A stretch of DNA of 64,000 bases, taken from positions 1 through 64,000 of the forward strand of contig NZ_FNQE01000022.1 in assembly GCF_900107485.1 (NCBI RefSeq), read 5' to 3'. The notes below the pieces were generated by a model, which did not search any database, was not told where the DNA came from, and saw only the letters and a list, made by a program, of their open reading frames with translations. Shown piece after piece: positions 45,069-54,696 of the stretch. This DNA comes from Proteiniborus ethanoligenes. Its GTDB lineage: Bacteria > Bacillota > Clostridia > Tissierellales > Proteiniboraceae. The stretch's first letter is position 1; each line of letters opens with the position of its first letter. A program made the translations under genes and the position numbers.

Positions 45069-45497
45069 ATGGAACAGATAGGATTTGTTATTAATACTAA
45101 AAATGATATGGCAAGAGTAGTTGTGAATAGGGTTTCTGCCTGTGGTGGCAGCTGTTCTTCTTGCGGCTCAAGCTGCAATACTAATGGAGTAGAATTAGAA
45201 ATAAAAAATACTCTTGGTGCAAAGCCAGGAGACTATGTAGAGCTTAGGGCGAGTGCAAGCCAAATCTTAAAAACAGCATTTATTGTATATCTTTTCCCAT
45301 TATTGGCCATGATAGCAGGTATTGCAGGAGGAATAACTGTTTTTAAATCTAAAGGTTATGAAAATTATGAAACATATGGTTTTGTTGTAGGCCTAGTTTT
45401 TTTAGGATTATCATATGTAGTCTTAAAAATAATTGATGCTAAGGTTAGGAAAAATAACAAAGAGATTATTGAAATGATTAGTATAATTACTAAATAA
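45069..45497 (+). CDS. RseC/MucC-like membrane protein with Cys cluster
   Basis: A 142-residue protein of the RseC/MucC family. An N-terminal soluble part carries the cysteine cluster CGGSCSSCGSSC (about residues 25-36), and two membrane helices lie at about 70-90 and 105-122. In other bacteria RseC helps reduce SoxR and relates to Rnf-type electron transfer; this is inferred here. ATG 45069 has GGAGG. It is 18 bases after tcdA. Confidence 0.85.
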   Translation: MEQIGFVINTKNDMARVVVNRVSACGGSCSSCGSSCNTNGVELEIKNTLGAKPGDYVELRASASQILKTAFIVYLFPLLAMIAGIAGGITVFKSKGYENYETYGFVVGLVFLGLSYVVLKIIDAKVRKNNKEIIEMISIITK

Positions 45498-45536
45498 CAA
45501 TAAGTTTATTATATTTTGCTTATGGAGGGCGGGAGG

Positions 45537-45806
45537 ATGAAGGTAATTAATGAAAATGATAACATTATAAAAAGACTCAGAAGAATTGAAGGACAGATTA
45601 AAGGAATTCAAAGAATGATAAGTGAAGAGAAATATTGTGGAGATATTCTGATTCAAGTTGCAGCTGCTAGAGCTGCTCTAAACAAAGTTGGAGGATTAAT
45701 TCTTGAAAGCCATATGAAGGATTGCTTGAAGAACTACATTGAAAGTAATGGGGAAGACGAAGCATTAGACAGTCTTATAGACACTATGCTAAAATATACT
45801 AAGTAG
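45537..45806 (+). CDS. CsoR/FrmR family metal-sensing repressor
   Basis: An 89-residue helical repressor. Cys34, His59 and Cys63 form the C-H-C copper-binding triad of CsoR, in KYCGDIL and ESHMKDC. The start is ATG 45537, seven bases after GGAGG; the frame from TTG 45516 includes that site. No copper transporter gene is near, so the controlled genes and the actual ligand (copper or persulfide) are unknown. It probably shares a transcript with rseC and tcdA. Confidence 0.9.
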   Translation: MKVINENDNIIKRLRRIEGQIKGIQRMISEEKYCGDILIQVAAARAALNKVGGLILESHMKDCLKNYIESNGEDEALDSLIDTMLKYTK

Positions 45807-45890
45807 CTAATGATGGCTTAAGATATTATAATTTAATAATGAGCTGAAATAATAGAAACATAAAGTAACTACTTGCTTATGCAGTGACTC

Positions 45891-45936
45891 AAGAAAAGCT
45901 TCTTAAACTTTAATAGGACTAATAGAAGCTTTTCTT
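45891..45936. repeat. Hairpin repeat, copy 2 (AAGAAAAGCTTC ... GAAGCTTTTCTT)
   Basis: Perfect 12-bp inverted repeat (45891-45902 with 45925-45936) around a 22-base loop. It lies between convergent genes, so it may serve as their bidirectional terminator. The stem and the loop ends (TTAA ... ATA) match copy 1. Confidence 0.7.
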
Positions 45937-46009
45937 TATTATGTGGTTTATAGTAATGCAAAATATAAAATTAATATCATCTAATAAATTATATAAGGTT
46001 AAGATTAGC

Positions 46010-46438
46010 CTATTTCTGTTTAACTATAGCTCTCATTACAGAGGAAGGTATTATAACACCTATTGCAATTGAAAGAGCAATGAAAATGGCTTCGCTCCCT
46101 AGATTAGCTGCATTTGTAAAATCTTTTTCAATAATTGCCAACATAGTATAATACATTCCTGCACCTGGTACTAAGGGAACAATACCTGGTATTATGAAAA
46201 TTGTAGCTGGCTTTCTAAAGCGTTTAGCCATGAACTCACCTAATAAACCTACGGACACAGCAGCCAAAAACGTACCTGCAATTGGAGAGGAAAAGGTACT
46301 TTTAGATACAAGATATACTGTCCAACCTATTGCACCACTTAAACTAGAAATAAATACAGCGTCTTTTGGTATATTAAAAAATACTGCAAAGCCAACCGTA
46401 GATAAAAGTGCATAAATGAATTGTTTAAGAAAAAACAT
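46010..46438 (-). CDS. Threonine/serine exporter small subunit (ThrE_2/YjjB type)
   Basis: A 142-residue membrane protein with about four to five helices, the small half of the ThrE/YjjPB exporter. The segment GIVPLVPGAGMY near residue 84 is typical. In Corynebacterium ThrE is one fused protein; here the two halves are adjacent genes, with this one second, two bases after its partner. Substrate (threonine, serine or, in YjjPB, succinate) is not certain. Confidence 0.88.
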   Translation of the reverse strand: MFFLKQFIYALLSTVGFAVFFNIPKDAVFISSLSGAIGWTVYLVSKSTFSSPIAGTFLAAVSVGLLGEFMAKRFRKPATIFIIPGIVPLVPGAGMYYTMLAIIEKDFTNAANLGSEAIFIALSIAIGVIIPSSVMRAIVKQK

Positions 46439-46440
46439 AT

Positions 46441-47211
46441 TTATATTCCTCCATGATACAATACTAGAATTAGACCTACTCCAAAGGCAATAGATAATGC
46501 AACTATTATAGCTTCAATTCCACGAGACATACCTGCTAAAAAATCACCAAGCATAGAATCTCTAGTAGCATTAGTTATAGCTAAACCAGGTACTAGAGGC
46601 ATTATTGTTCCAATTATTATCCTATCCATATTATTTCCAAGACCTATTTTAACAGTTAAAATAGCAAAAATTGTAGCAATAGCAGCGGCAACAAAATTGT
46701 TAATAAAATATATCATATTGATTTTACTAAGCATTTTACTTGTAGTTACAACAATTATGCTAATTAAGAAAGCACTGACAAAATCCTTAAATGTACCACC
46801 AAATAGAAGTGAAAAAAAACCACCAGCAATTCCACCAAAAATAATATTAATTATACTAGAGTAAGCCTTTACTTCATCTATTTTTTTCAAACATTCAAAA
46901 CCTTCATCTACAGACATATGAGAGTTGACAAAATTTCTAGAAAACTCATTAACTAAAGTTATTTTATTTAAATCAGTTGTTTTAGACTTTGTCCTTTGGA
47001 TATAAGTCATGATATCATCTTCACATCCAATTGCCATAAGTATTCCTGTAGGTATGACAAAAGGCTCTGCATAAGTAACATAATCTCTAGATTTACATAT
47101 TCTTGTAATAGTATCTTCTACACGATATGTTTCAGCCCCATTTTCAAGCATTATTTTTCCAGCTAGAATAGCCATACTTAATAATTTATTAGCTTCCTTT
47201 TTTCTGCTCAA
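46441..47211 (-). CDS. Threonine/serine exporter large subunit (ThrE_1/YjjP type)
   Basis: A 256-residue protein, the large half of a ThrE/YjjPB exporter. A soluble N-terminal region has LENGAETYRVEDTITRI near residue 19. Five helices follow, with IIGTIMPLVPGLAITNATRD near residue 198. It is first of the two-gene minus-strand unit. No amino-acid biosynthesis gene is directly next to it, although glyA, which uses serine and glycine, is divergent from it. Confidence 0.9.
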   Translation of the reverse strand: MSRKKEANKLLSMAILAGKIMLENGAETYRVEDTITRICKSRDYVTYAEPFVIPTGILMAIGCEDDIMTYIQRTKSKTTDLNKITLVNEFSRNFVNSHMSVDEGFECLKKIDEVKAYSSIINIIFGGIAGGFFSLLFGGTFKDFVSAFLISIIVVTTSKMLSKINMIYFINNFVAAAIATIFAILTVKIGLGNNMDRIIIGTIMPLVPGLAITNATRDSMLGDFLAGMSRGIEAIIVALSIAFGVGLILVLYHGGI

Positions 47212-47442
47212 ATTATCACCAGCCTTTATAATATATATTTATGTTTTTATTATATCAAACTAAATTATAGAAAAATATTAATAATAAAGCAAATAGTATA
47301 TATTTTGATTTTTGACCTAATTTATTAAAAACTAATAATAAATGTTTATAATATCTTTTATTAATGGTATATTATATATGAAAATATTAAATATTCAATA
47401 CGTTAAACACTAACTACATAAAAAGAAAGGAGACAAATGATT

Positions 47443-48672
47443 ATGGATTTTAGCAATCTTAGAGATTATGACCTGGAAATTATGAAAGTTATTGAACAAG
47501 AAACAGAAAGACAAAGGAGTAAAATAGAACTTATTGCATCAGAAAATTTCGTGACTAAAGCAGTAATGGAAGCCATGGGTAGTCAATTAACAAATAAATA
47601 TGCTGAGGGCTATCCCGGCAAGAGATATTATGGAGGGTGTGAGTATGTTGATATAGCTGAAGACCTTGCTAGGGACAGGCTGAAGAAACTCTTTGGTGCT
47701 GAACATGCTAATGTTCAACCTCACTCTGGAGCCAATGCAAATTTAGGAGTATACTTTGCAGTTTTAAAACCGGGAGATAAGGTTCTAGGCATGAATCTTT
47801 CCCATGGAGGTCATTTGACTCATGGAAGTCCAGTAAATATTTCTGGTACATATTACAACTTTATTGCCTATGGAGTAAATAAAGAAACTGAAACTATAGA
47901 TTATGATGAGGTAAGAGAAATTGCATTAAGAGAAAAGCCTAAGCTAATAGTTGCAGGAGCTAGTGCATATCCTAGAATAATTGACTTTGCTAAGTTTAGA
48001 GAAATATCTGATGAAGTAGGAGCATATTTGATGGTTGATATGGCTCATATAGCAGGTCTAGTCGCTGCTGGCCTGCATCCAAACCCAGTTCCTTATGCAG
48101 ACTTTGTGACTACCACAACTCATAAAACTCTTAGAGGTCCTAGAGGTGGAGCTATTCTATGTAAAGAAAAATATGCAAGAGATATTGATAAAGCAATATT
48201 CCCAGGTATTCAAGGTGGTCCATTAATGCATGTTATTGCAGCTAAAGCAGTTAGCTTTAAGGAGGCTTTAGAAGATGACTTTAAAGATTATCAAAAACAA
48301 GTATTGAAAAATGCCAAGGCATTAGCCGATAATCTTATTGAAAAAGGCTTTAGATTAGTATCTGGAGGAACGGATAATCACTTATTGCTTGTAGACGTTA
48401 GAAATAAAGGCTTGACTGGGAAAAAGGCAGAGGCATTATTAGACCATATTGGAATAACTACTAATAAAAACACTATTCCATTTGAAACAGAAAGTCCTTT
48501 TATAACTAGTGGTCTTAGAATTGGAACTCCAGCAGTAACTACAAGAGGTATGAAAGAAGAGGATATGAAAGAGATAGCAGAAATAATTAAACTAACCCTG
48601 GAAGAGAAGACAGATGCTGAAACATTAGCTGGCTTAGTTAAATCTTTATGTGATAGATTCCCACTATATTAA
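47443..48672 (+). CDS. glyA: Serine hydroxymethyltransferase
   Basis: PLP enzyme converting serine and tetrahydrofolate to glycine and methylene-tetrahydrofolate, 409 residues. Motifs are [46 protein letters not shown] and the PLP-lysine stretch [13 protein letters not shown] (Lys near residue 228). ATG 47437 with two extra residues is equally possible; AAAGGAG is four and ten bases from the two starts. I see no glycine riboswitch in the 225-base leader. A terminator follows. Confidence 0.95.
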   Translation: MDFSNLRDYDLEIMKVIEQETERQRSKIELIASENFVTKAVMEAMGSQLTNKYAEGYPGKRYYGGCEYVDIAEDLARDRLKKLFGAEHANVQPHSGANANLGVYFAVLKPGDKVLGMNLSHGGHLTHGSPVNISGTYYNFIAYGVNKETETIDYDEVREIALREKPKLIVAGASAYPRIIDFAKFREISDEVGAYLMVDMAHIAGLVAAGLHPNPVPYADFVTTTTHKTLRGPRGGAILCKEKYARDIDKAIFPGIQGGPLMHVIAAKAVSFKEALEDDFKDYQKQVLKNAKALADNLIEKGFRLVSGGTDNHLLLVDVRNKGLTGKKAEALLDHIGITTNKNTIPFETESPFITSGLRIGTPAVTTRGMKEEDMKEIAEIIKLTLEEKTDAETLAGLVKSLCDRFPLY

Positions 48673-48693
48673 AAATTAGAAATATAATAGATA

Positions 48694-48744
48694 AAAAAGG
48701 TATGAATAAGATTATAAGTCTTATAATACCTTTTTCTTTTTTAT
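48694..48744 (+). terminator. Terminator after glyA
   Basis: 10-bp outer stem (48694-48703 with 48726-48735), an inner hairpin, and T-rich sequence to 48744. Confidence 0.75.
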
Positions 48745-48819
48745 TCAACTAGAATATAAGGGCTATTTAAGGGAATTATAAATAATACTAAAAGAATGTG
48801 AATATGAGTAGGTGACTAA

Positions 48820-49737
48820 TTGTTTAAATATGATTATATTCTAATACCATCTATTGTTATTGGCTTTGTATCTAGAGCATCAATGCTAAGAGTAGATTAT
48901 AGACAATATCCTAGCTACCCTCAAGGTGTCTTTTCACACCTTACACTAGGCATTATAGCTTCTGCTTTAGGTTCTGTTGCATTACCTGCAATTGTAGAAA
49001 GTGAGTTTGGAGCGGTGACCTTTTTGGCGCTTGCTGCTCAACAATTTAGAGATGTAAGGAATCTTGAAAGACAGAGCTTAGATAACATTGAACCAACTGA
49101 ACTTGTTCAAAGAGGAACAGCATATATAGAAGATATAGCAAAGGCCTTTGAAGCTAGGAATTATGTTACAATGCTTGTATCCTTGATTGCAAGTATAGCA
49201 ATCTACACATTTAATAAAATTGGATTAATTAAAATATATTCTATAATAATTGGTGGATGTACAGGAGCTATTGCCTTTTATCTACTTAATAAAGCAATAT
49301 CTAGACAAACCATAGAAGAAATTGCAGAAGTAAAACCAGCTAATATATCATTCAATGGAGCTCTGTTGTTAGTAAATGATATAGTAATAATGAATATAGG
49401 CTTTGAAGCGTCAAGGGAGATATACTTAAAAAATGGTATTGCAGTCCAGATTACTCCCCATAATGAAAATGGAGTTACAACTCTTTCTAATATAGGACAA
49501 AGACAGGCTATAGTACATAATGCTGCAGTTCTTTTAGGGTTAAGAAAGGATGTTGATGAGCCTGATTTTACTCCAATAGCAAGAAGAGATCCTCATACAG
49601 GTAATGTGGTCATGGTGATAGTTGCTCTTGAACCAGATGTAGAATGCCTTGTAGAGGCAGTAAAAAATACCATAGTCTTAGAAAGCTCTAAACGAAAGCC
49701 ACTACAATCTTATGTTGGGAGAAAAGCTGCTGATTAA
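48820..49737 (+). CDS. YIEGIA family protein
   Basis: A 305-residue membrane protein of the YIEGIA family of Firmicutes, related to Bacillus YphB-type products. The name comes from a conserved segment, here seen as YIEDIAKAFEARN near residue 106. There are N-terminal and central hydrophobic segments, then a soluble C-terminal half with ARRDPHTGNVVMV near residue 249. TTG 48820 has AGGTGA. It lies with its partner gene close to der-plsY-gpsA-spoIVA, as in Bacillus. Function is not known to me. Confidence 0.85.
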   Translation: MFKYDYILIPSIVIGFVSRASMLRVDYRQYPSYPQGVFSHLTLGIIASALGSVALPAIVESEFGAVTFLALAAQQFRDVRNLERQSLDNIEPTELVQRGTAYIEDIAKAFEARNYVTMLVSLIASIAIYTFNKIGLIKIYSIIIGGCTGAIAFYLLNKAISRQTIEEIAEVKPANISFNGALLLVNDIVIMNIGFEASREIYLKNGIAVQITPHNENGVTTLSNIGQRQAIVHNAAVLLGLRKDVDEPDFTPIARRDPHTGNVVMVIVALEPDVECLVEAVKNTIVLESSKRKPLQSYVGRKAAD

Positions 49738-49751
49738 AAGGGGTGAACTGT

Positions 49752-49946
49752 ATGGACATAGGTATAAAAGATACTATAATAGCCATAATAACTACAGATG
49801 AAAAAGCAGTTTCAGGGGGAAGTGTATCTACATTTTATGTAGGGGATATTGAAGAACAAAAGAGAATAGCTTTATTCATATCAAAAATAACTACCGGGAT
49901 GATACATGATTTAGAAAATGGATGTTATGTAATAGTTAGACATTGA
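49752..49946 (+). CDS. YIEGIA-associated small protein (capping subunit type)
   Basis: A 64-residue soluble protein, 14 bases after the YIEGIA gene. The family is annotated as a capping complex subunit for YIEGIA. It has IIAIITTDEKAVSGGS near residue 9 and an Ile/Val-rich end. ATG 49752 is preferred, eight bases after AAAGGGGTG. Its stop codon touches a 19-bp terminator stem. The role is inferred from pairing only. Confidence 0.78.
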   Translation: MDIGIKDTIIAIITTDEKAVSGGSVSTFYVGDIEEQKRIALFISKITTGMIHDLENGCYVIVRH

Positions 49947-49988
49947 AAAAATAAGGTATAATGATTTCCTCATTATACCTTATTTTTT
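49946..49988 (+). terminator. Strong terminator after the YIEGIA pair
   Basis: Perfect 19-bp stem (49946-49964 with 49970-49988) with a five-base loop, ending in six Ts. It is the longest perfect stem in the window. Confidence 0.92.
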
Positions 49989-50169
49989 CAAATTGAATAT
50001 ATTATTACTTAATTTATTTTAAGCACAAATTATTTGATTATGCTATAATGATTTAAGTATATATACAATGGTAGGATAATCATGATATAATATTAATACC
50101 AAGTACTAAAAGCAGATATCATTCCAAATACAAATAGGGAATTTAAAATTTTAGATAGAAGGAGATAGT

Positions 50170-51522
50170 ATGGAATCAAATAATTATGAAGTAGATATCT
50201 ATTATGATGGGAAAAATATAATAGATAATGTAAATAAAAATAGCATAGCAGAAGAACTTGGCATTGAATCAGGAGATATACTTGTATCTATAAACGATAA
50301 TAAAGTAACTGATATTATAGATTATAAATATTTAATTACTGAAGATTTTGTTACTATGAATATATTTAAAAAGAATGGAGAACTGTGGGAGCTAGAAATA
50401 GAAAAAGACTATGATGAAGACATAGGGATTACTTTTACTAATCCCCTTATTGATAAGGCGAAAAATTGTAGAAATAAATGTATTTTTTGCTTTATTGATC
50501 AGCTTCCTAAAGGGATGAGAGAAACATTATATTTTAAGGATGATGACTCCAGACTATCATTTTTGCAAGGAAATTTCATTACATTAACAAATCTAAATGA
50601 TGAAGAAATAGATAGAATTATTCGGTACAGACTGAGTCCAATAAATATATCTGTACATACTACTGATCCAGAGCTAAGGGCAAAAATGCTAAATAATAAA
50701 AATGCAGGGAAGGCTTATGAAATTTTAAAGAGGTTTAGTGATGCAGGGATTGATATGAACTGCCAAATAGTTCTTATCCCAGGTATAAATGATGGAGATA
50801 ATCTAGAACGAACTCTAAGGGACTTGTCAGCCCTACATCCTAATGTTTCAAGTGTAGCAGTAGTTCCAGTAGGATTAACGAAATATAGAAAAGATTTAAT
50901 TAAATTAAGTACATATAGTGTTGAAACTGCTAATGAACTTTTAGAATTTATTAATAAAAGACAGAAGGAGTATTTAGATAGTATTGATACAAGATTTGTT
51001 TTTGCTTCTGATGAATTCTATGTTGTTGGGAAAAGAGAAGTTCCAAGCTATGAGGAGTACGAAGGATTCCCACAGTATGAAAATGGAGTAGGGCTAATTA
51101 GATCCTTTCATCAAGAAATACAAGAAGCCTTAATGGATGTTAGTAAAGGTTTTGAACTAAATAGAAGCTATGTTATAGCAACAGGAACTCTTGCTTCTGA
51201 CTTTGTTAAAGAGGTTGCAAGCATGATTATGATGAAAATAAAGGGGCTTAGCTTAAGGGTAATTCCTATAAAAAATGATTTCTTTGGAGAAACCATTACT
51301 GTATCAGGACTGGTAACAGGTAGAGATCTAATAAAACAGCTAGATAAGTATGAAATGGGAGATGGTTTAATTCTACCTAGTTCTATGCTTAAAAGAGATG
51401 AAAAAGTTTTTTTAGATGACACCACCGTAGAGGATATTGAAAAAAGCTTAAATACAAAAGTTATTATATCAGATGTTGATGGTACTAAGCTTATTAACAT
51501 TTTAATAAATGAGAAGAGGTGA
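50170..51522 (+). CDS. DUF512 radical SAM protein with PDZ domain
   Basis: A 450-residue protein. A PDZ-like N-terminal domain (about 1-75) precedes a radical-SAM-type CxxxCxxC motif (Cys100, Cys104, Cys107 in CRNKCIFCF). The family block [20 protein letters not shown] starts near residue 123, and a C-terminal DUF512 region follows. The family is conserved next to der in Clostridia; substrate unknown. ATG 50170 has AAGGAG. The following gene starts four bases after the stop. Confidence 0.92.
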   Translation: MESNNYEVDIYYDGKNIIDNVNKNSIAEELGIESGDILVSINDNKVTDIIDYKYLITEDFVTMNIFKKNGELWELEIEKDYDEDIGITFTNPLIDKAKNCRNKCIFCFIDQLPKGMRETLYFKDDDSRLSFLQGNFITLTNLNDEEIDRIIRYRLSPINISVHTTDPELRAKMLNNKNAGKAYEILKRFSDAGIDMNCQIVLIPGINDGDNLERTLRDLSALHPNVSSVAVVPVGLTKYRKDLIKLSTYSVETANELLEFINKRQKEYLDSIDTRFVFASDEFYVVGKREVPSYEEYEGFPQYENGVGLIRSFHQEIQEALMDVSKGFELNRSYVIATGTLASDFVKEVASMIMMKIKGLSLRVIPIKNDFFGETITVSGLVTGRDLIKQLDKYEMGDGLILPSSMLKRDEKVFLDDTTVEDIEKSLNTKVIISDVDGTKLINILINEKR

Positions 51523-51526
51523 AGAT

Positions 51527-52852
51527 ATGTCTAGACCAATTGTTGCAATAGTTGGAAGACCAAACGTGGGTAAGTCCACACTTTTTAATAAAATTGCAGG
51601 TAGAAGAATATCGATTGTTGAAGACAAACCTGGAGTAACAAGGGATAGAATATATGCAGAGGGTGAATGGCTAAATAAGTACTTTACAATGATAGACACT
51701 GGTGGAATTGAGCCAGCTAGCGATGATATCATTATGTCTCAAATGAGAAGACAGGCTGAAATAGCCATAGAAACGGGAGATGTTATTCTTTTTGTTGTAG
51801 ATGGATTAGAAGGCATAACCTCTACTGACAAAGAAGTAGCCAATATGCTTAGAAAGGCTAATAAAGAAATTTTGTTAGTTGTAAATAAGATAGATACTCC
51901 AAAAACACCAGATACTATATATGAATTCTATGAATTAGGCTTAGGCTCTCCAATTGTAATTTCTGCAGGACAAGGATTAGGATTAGGTGATTTGTTAGAT
52001 GAAGTTGTAAAGCACTTTCCAGAAGATAAAGATGTAGAATATAATGAGGATGTTATTAAGGTTGCGGTTATTGGAAAGCCGAATGTAGGCAAATCATCTC
52101 TAATAAATAAAATTCTAGGTGAAGAAAGAGTTATAGTAAGTGATATCCCTGGAACTACAAGAGATGCAATAGATACATATTTTACTCATGGTGAAGACGA
52201 ATATGTTTTTATTGATACTGCAGGGATGAGAAAAAGAAAGAGAATAAATGAAAATATAGAAAGATACAGTGTAGTAAGGTCACTTACAGCCATAGAAAGA
52301 GCAGATGTATGCATAGTAGTTATAGATGCTACAGAAGGAATTTCTGAGCAAGATACTAAGATAGCAGGATACGCACATGACAATGGTAAGGCTGCAATAA
52401 TAGCTGTCAATAAGTGGGATTTAGTTGAGAAAGAAACTAATACTTATTTAAAATTTGAAGAAGACATGAGAAGAACTTTATCTTTTATGAGCTATGCGCC
52501 TATTATGTTTATTTCAGCTGAAACAGGTCGACGAGTTAATAAATTATTGGATTTAATTAAGGTAGTTTCCAATAATCATTCCATGAGAATACCTACAGGC
52601 ACATTAAATGATATTATTGGTGAAGCGGTACTAATGAATCAACCACCTTCTGATAAAGGGAAAAGATTAAAAATATATTATGGTACACAAGTAGGTATTA
52701 AACCTCCTAAGTTTGTCATATTTATTAATGATAAAGAATTAATGCATTTTTCATATGCTAGATACCTTGAAAATCAGATTAGACAATCTTTTGGATTTGA
52801 AGGGACACCTATACAATTTGAGTTCCGTGAAAAAGGAGAAAAGGAGGATTAG
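51527..52852 (+). CDS. der: Ribosome biogenesis GTPase Der (EngA)
   Basis: Essential double GTPase for 50S subunit maturation, 441 residues. The first G domain has GRPNVGKST near residue 10, and the second has GKPNVGKSS near residue 185. DTGG, DTAG and NKxD motifs follow. A KH-like C-terminal domain (about 350-441) is present. ATG 51527 is preferred over the longer frame from 51509, with AGAGGTGA upstream. plsY begins two bases after. Confidence 0.96.
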   Translation: MSRPIVAIVGRPNVGKSTLFNKIAGRRISIVEDKPGVTRDRIYAEGEWLNKYFTMIDTGGIEPASDDIIMSQMRRQAEIAIETGDVILFVVDGLEGITSTDKEVANMLRKANKEILLVVNKIDTPKTPDTIYEFYELGLGSPIVISAGQGLGLGDLLDEVVKHFPEDKDVEYNEDVIKVAVIGKPNVGKSSLINKILGEERVIVSDIPGTTRDAIDTYFTHGEDEYVFIDTAGMRKRKRINENIERYSVVRSLTAIERADVCIVVIDATEGISEQDTKIAGYAHDNGKAAIIAVNKWDLVEKETNTYLKFEEDMRRTLSFMSYAPIMFISAETGRRVNKLLDLIKVVSNNHSMRIPTGTLNDIIGEAVLMNQPPSDKGKRLKIYYGTQVGIKPPKFVIFINDKELMHFSYARYLENQIRQSFGFEGTPIQFEFREKGEKED

Positions 52853-52854
52853 TC

Positions 52855-53454
52855 TTGATTAACACCATAATTATAGCAATTATCAGCTATTTATTAGGAA
52901 ACTTTGCTACATCTTATATATTGGGAAAAATATTTAAGAAAACTGATATTAGAATGCATGGAAGCGGAAATGCAGGGGCAACTAATGCTTTAAGAGTATT
53001 TGGAATAAAGCTGGCTGCAGCAACATTTTTATTTGATGCACTAAAAGGAGTACTAGCAGTAATTATTGGAAGAATGATTCTAGGAGATATAGGAGGATAT
53101 ATAGGAGGAGTTTTTGTGGTTGTAGGTCATAATTGGCCTATAGTACTAAGGTTTAAAGGCGGAAAAGGAGTAGCTTCTACTATAGGAGTGGCATTAACTA
53201 TTAATTACAAGATAGCATTAATATGCATTGTAATAGGAATAATAATAGTTATTATGACTAAATATGTATCCTTAGGCTCTATTACAGCTATGACACTTTT
53301 ACCAATACTATCTCTTATATTGATAAGACCTTTTGATATTAATTTTATTATTTTTACTATTATTCTATCTCTAATGGCTGTCTTTAGACACAGAAGTAAT
53401 ATTAAAAGACTAATTAGTGGAAACGAATCGAAGCTAGGGCAAAAAGCACATTAA
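52855..53454 (+). CDS. plsY: Glycerol-3-phosphate acyltransferase PlsY
   Basis: Membrane enzyme that acylates glycerol-3-phosphate with acyl-phosphate, first step of phospholipid synthesis. The 199 residues show GSGNAGATNALRVFG near residue 37, GHNWPIVLRFKGGKGVAST near residue 91 and HRSNIKRL near residue 183, the three loop motifs. TTG 52855 follows AAGGAGG. The der-plsY-gpsA order puts two lipid genes together. Confidence 0.95.
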   Translation: MINTIIIAIISYLLGNFATSYILGKIFKKTDIRMHGSGNAGATNALRVFGIKLAAATFLFDALKGVLAVIIGRMILGDIGGYIGGVFVVVGHNWPIVLRFKGGKGVASTIGVALTINYKIALICIVIGIIIVIMTKYVSLGSITAMTLLPILSLILIRPFDINFIIFTIILSLMAVFRHRSNIKRLISGNESKLGQKAH

Positions 53455-53471
53455 CAAGGAGTGAACTAAAG

Positions 53472-54497
53472 TTGAAAAATATTTGTATACTTGGTGGAGG
53501 AAGCTGGGGAACAGCTCTTGCTATAGTTCTTGCAAAGAAAGGCTTTAATATAGATTTATGGGTAAGAGATAATAATCAATGTGAAGAAATAAATACAGCA
53601 AGAGAAAATTTAAAATATTTACAAGGTGTACTATTACCAAACAATATTAATGCTACAAATGACATTATAAAGGCAGTTAAGGATAAAAAAGTAATAGTTT
53701 CGGCAGTTCCAACTCATGGGGTTAGAGAGGTTTTAAGGTCTATAAAGAATCATTTAAATCAAGAGGCTATTATAGTTAATGTAGCTAAGGGAATAGAGGT
53801 TGACACACTGCTGAGAATTTCTGAAATAGTAAAAGAAGAAATACCAGAAATAGAATATGCTATTTTATCAGGACCCTCTCATGCTGAAGAGGTTGCTAGA
53901 GACATACCAACTACATTGGTAGCGGCTTCTGCTAAAAAACACATTGCAGAATATATTCAGGATATATTTATGACTCCTAAGTTTAGAGTATATACTAATC
54001 CAGATGTAATAGGTGTAGAACTTGGGGGAGCATTGAAAAATATTATCGCCCTAGGAGCAGGAATTTCAGATGGGCTTGGATATGGTGATAATACAAAGGC
54101 TGCATTAATGAATAGAGGATTTGTAGAGATAGCGAGAATTGGTGAGGCAATGGGTGCTAACAAAATGACTTTTGCAGGATTATCAGGAATTGGAGATTTA
54201 ATTGTAACCTGCACAAGTATGCACAGTAGAAACAGAAGAGCTGGTATTTTAATAGGACAAGGATATACTCTAGAAGAGGCAACCAAATCAATAGGTATGG
54301 TAGTTGAAGGAATTAAGACAACTAAAGCTGCATATCAGCTTTCTGGAAAATATGATGTGACTATGCCTATAACAGAAGAAATATACAAAGTTCTTTATGA
54401 GGATGCAAATGTGAAAAATTCTGTAGTTAACTTAATGCTTAGAGATAAAACTCATGAAATTGAAGATATTGTAAATGAAGACCAATTTCTTTGGTAA
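53472..54497 (+). CDS. gpsA: Glycerol-3-phosphate dehydrogenase [NAD(P)+]
   Basis: Makes glycerol-3-phosphate for PlsY. The 341 residues carry the dinucleotide site ILGGGSWGTALA at the start, LSGPSHAEEVA near residue 137, the catalytic Lys in GALKNIIALGAG near residue 190, and GLSGIGDLIVTC near residue 236. TTG 53472 has AAGGAGTG. The stop codon adjoins a terminator. Confidence 0.96.
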   Translation: MKNICILGGGSWGTALAIVLAKKGFNIDLWVRDNNQCEEINTARENLKYLQGVLLPNNINATNDIIKAVKDKKVIVSAVPTHGVREVLRSIKNHLNQEAIIVNVAKGIEVDTLLRISEIVKEEIPEIEYAILSGPSHAEEVARDIPTTLVAASAKKHIAEYIQDIFMTPKFRVYTNPDVIGVELGGALKNIIALGAGISDGLGYGDNTKAALMNRGFVEIARIGEAMGANKMTFAGLSGIGDLIVTCTSMHSRNRRAGILIGQGYTLEEATKSIGMVVEGIKTTKAAYQLSGKYDVTMPITEEIYKVLYEDANVKNSVVNLMLRDKTHEIEDIVNEDQFLW

Positions 54498-54525
54498 AGA
54501 CATACAACGTGTATGTCTTTTTTTT
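54496..54525 (+). terminator. Terminator after gpsA
   Basis: 8-bp stem (54498-54505 with 54511-54518) with flanking A-T pairs, five-base loop and eight Ts. Confidence 0.9.
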
Positions 54526-54534
54526 ATACCCATG

Positions 54535-54564
54535 TCATAATATTAAAGACTAAAATCATATATA
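54535..54564 (+). promoter_or_regulatory. Candidate sigma-E promoter of spoIVA
   Basis: TCATAAT (54535-54541) matches the sigma-E -35 KMATATT at six of seven places. After 15 bases comes CATATATA (54557-54564), six of eight for CATACAHT. In Bacillus spoIVA is transcribed by sigma-E. The site is AT-rich and the match is not proof. Confidence 0.4.
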
Positions 54565-54696
54565 TACTAATAAAGGGATTAGATTTATGCATAAAGTGGA
54601 CTATATTTTAATCTTATAGGTAGCCTAGGCTTTATGCTTAAGCACTATATTGATACAAATATATAATTTTAATATTTTGTAAAGGAGGTAAATTTG

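Noticed and set aside
47212-47436. Possible glycine riboswitch before glyA
   Set aside because: None of the conserved glycine-aptamer blocks could be found by eye, and the leader is plain AT-rich sequence.
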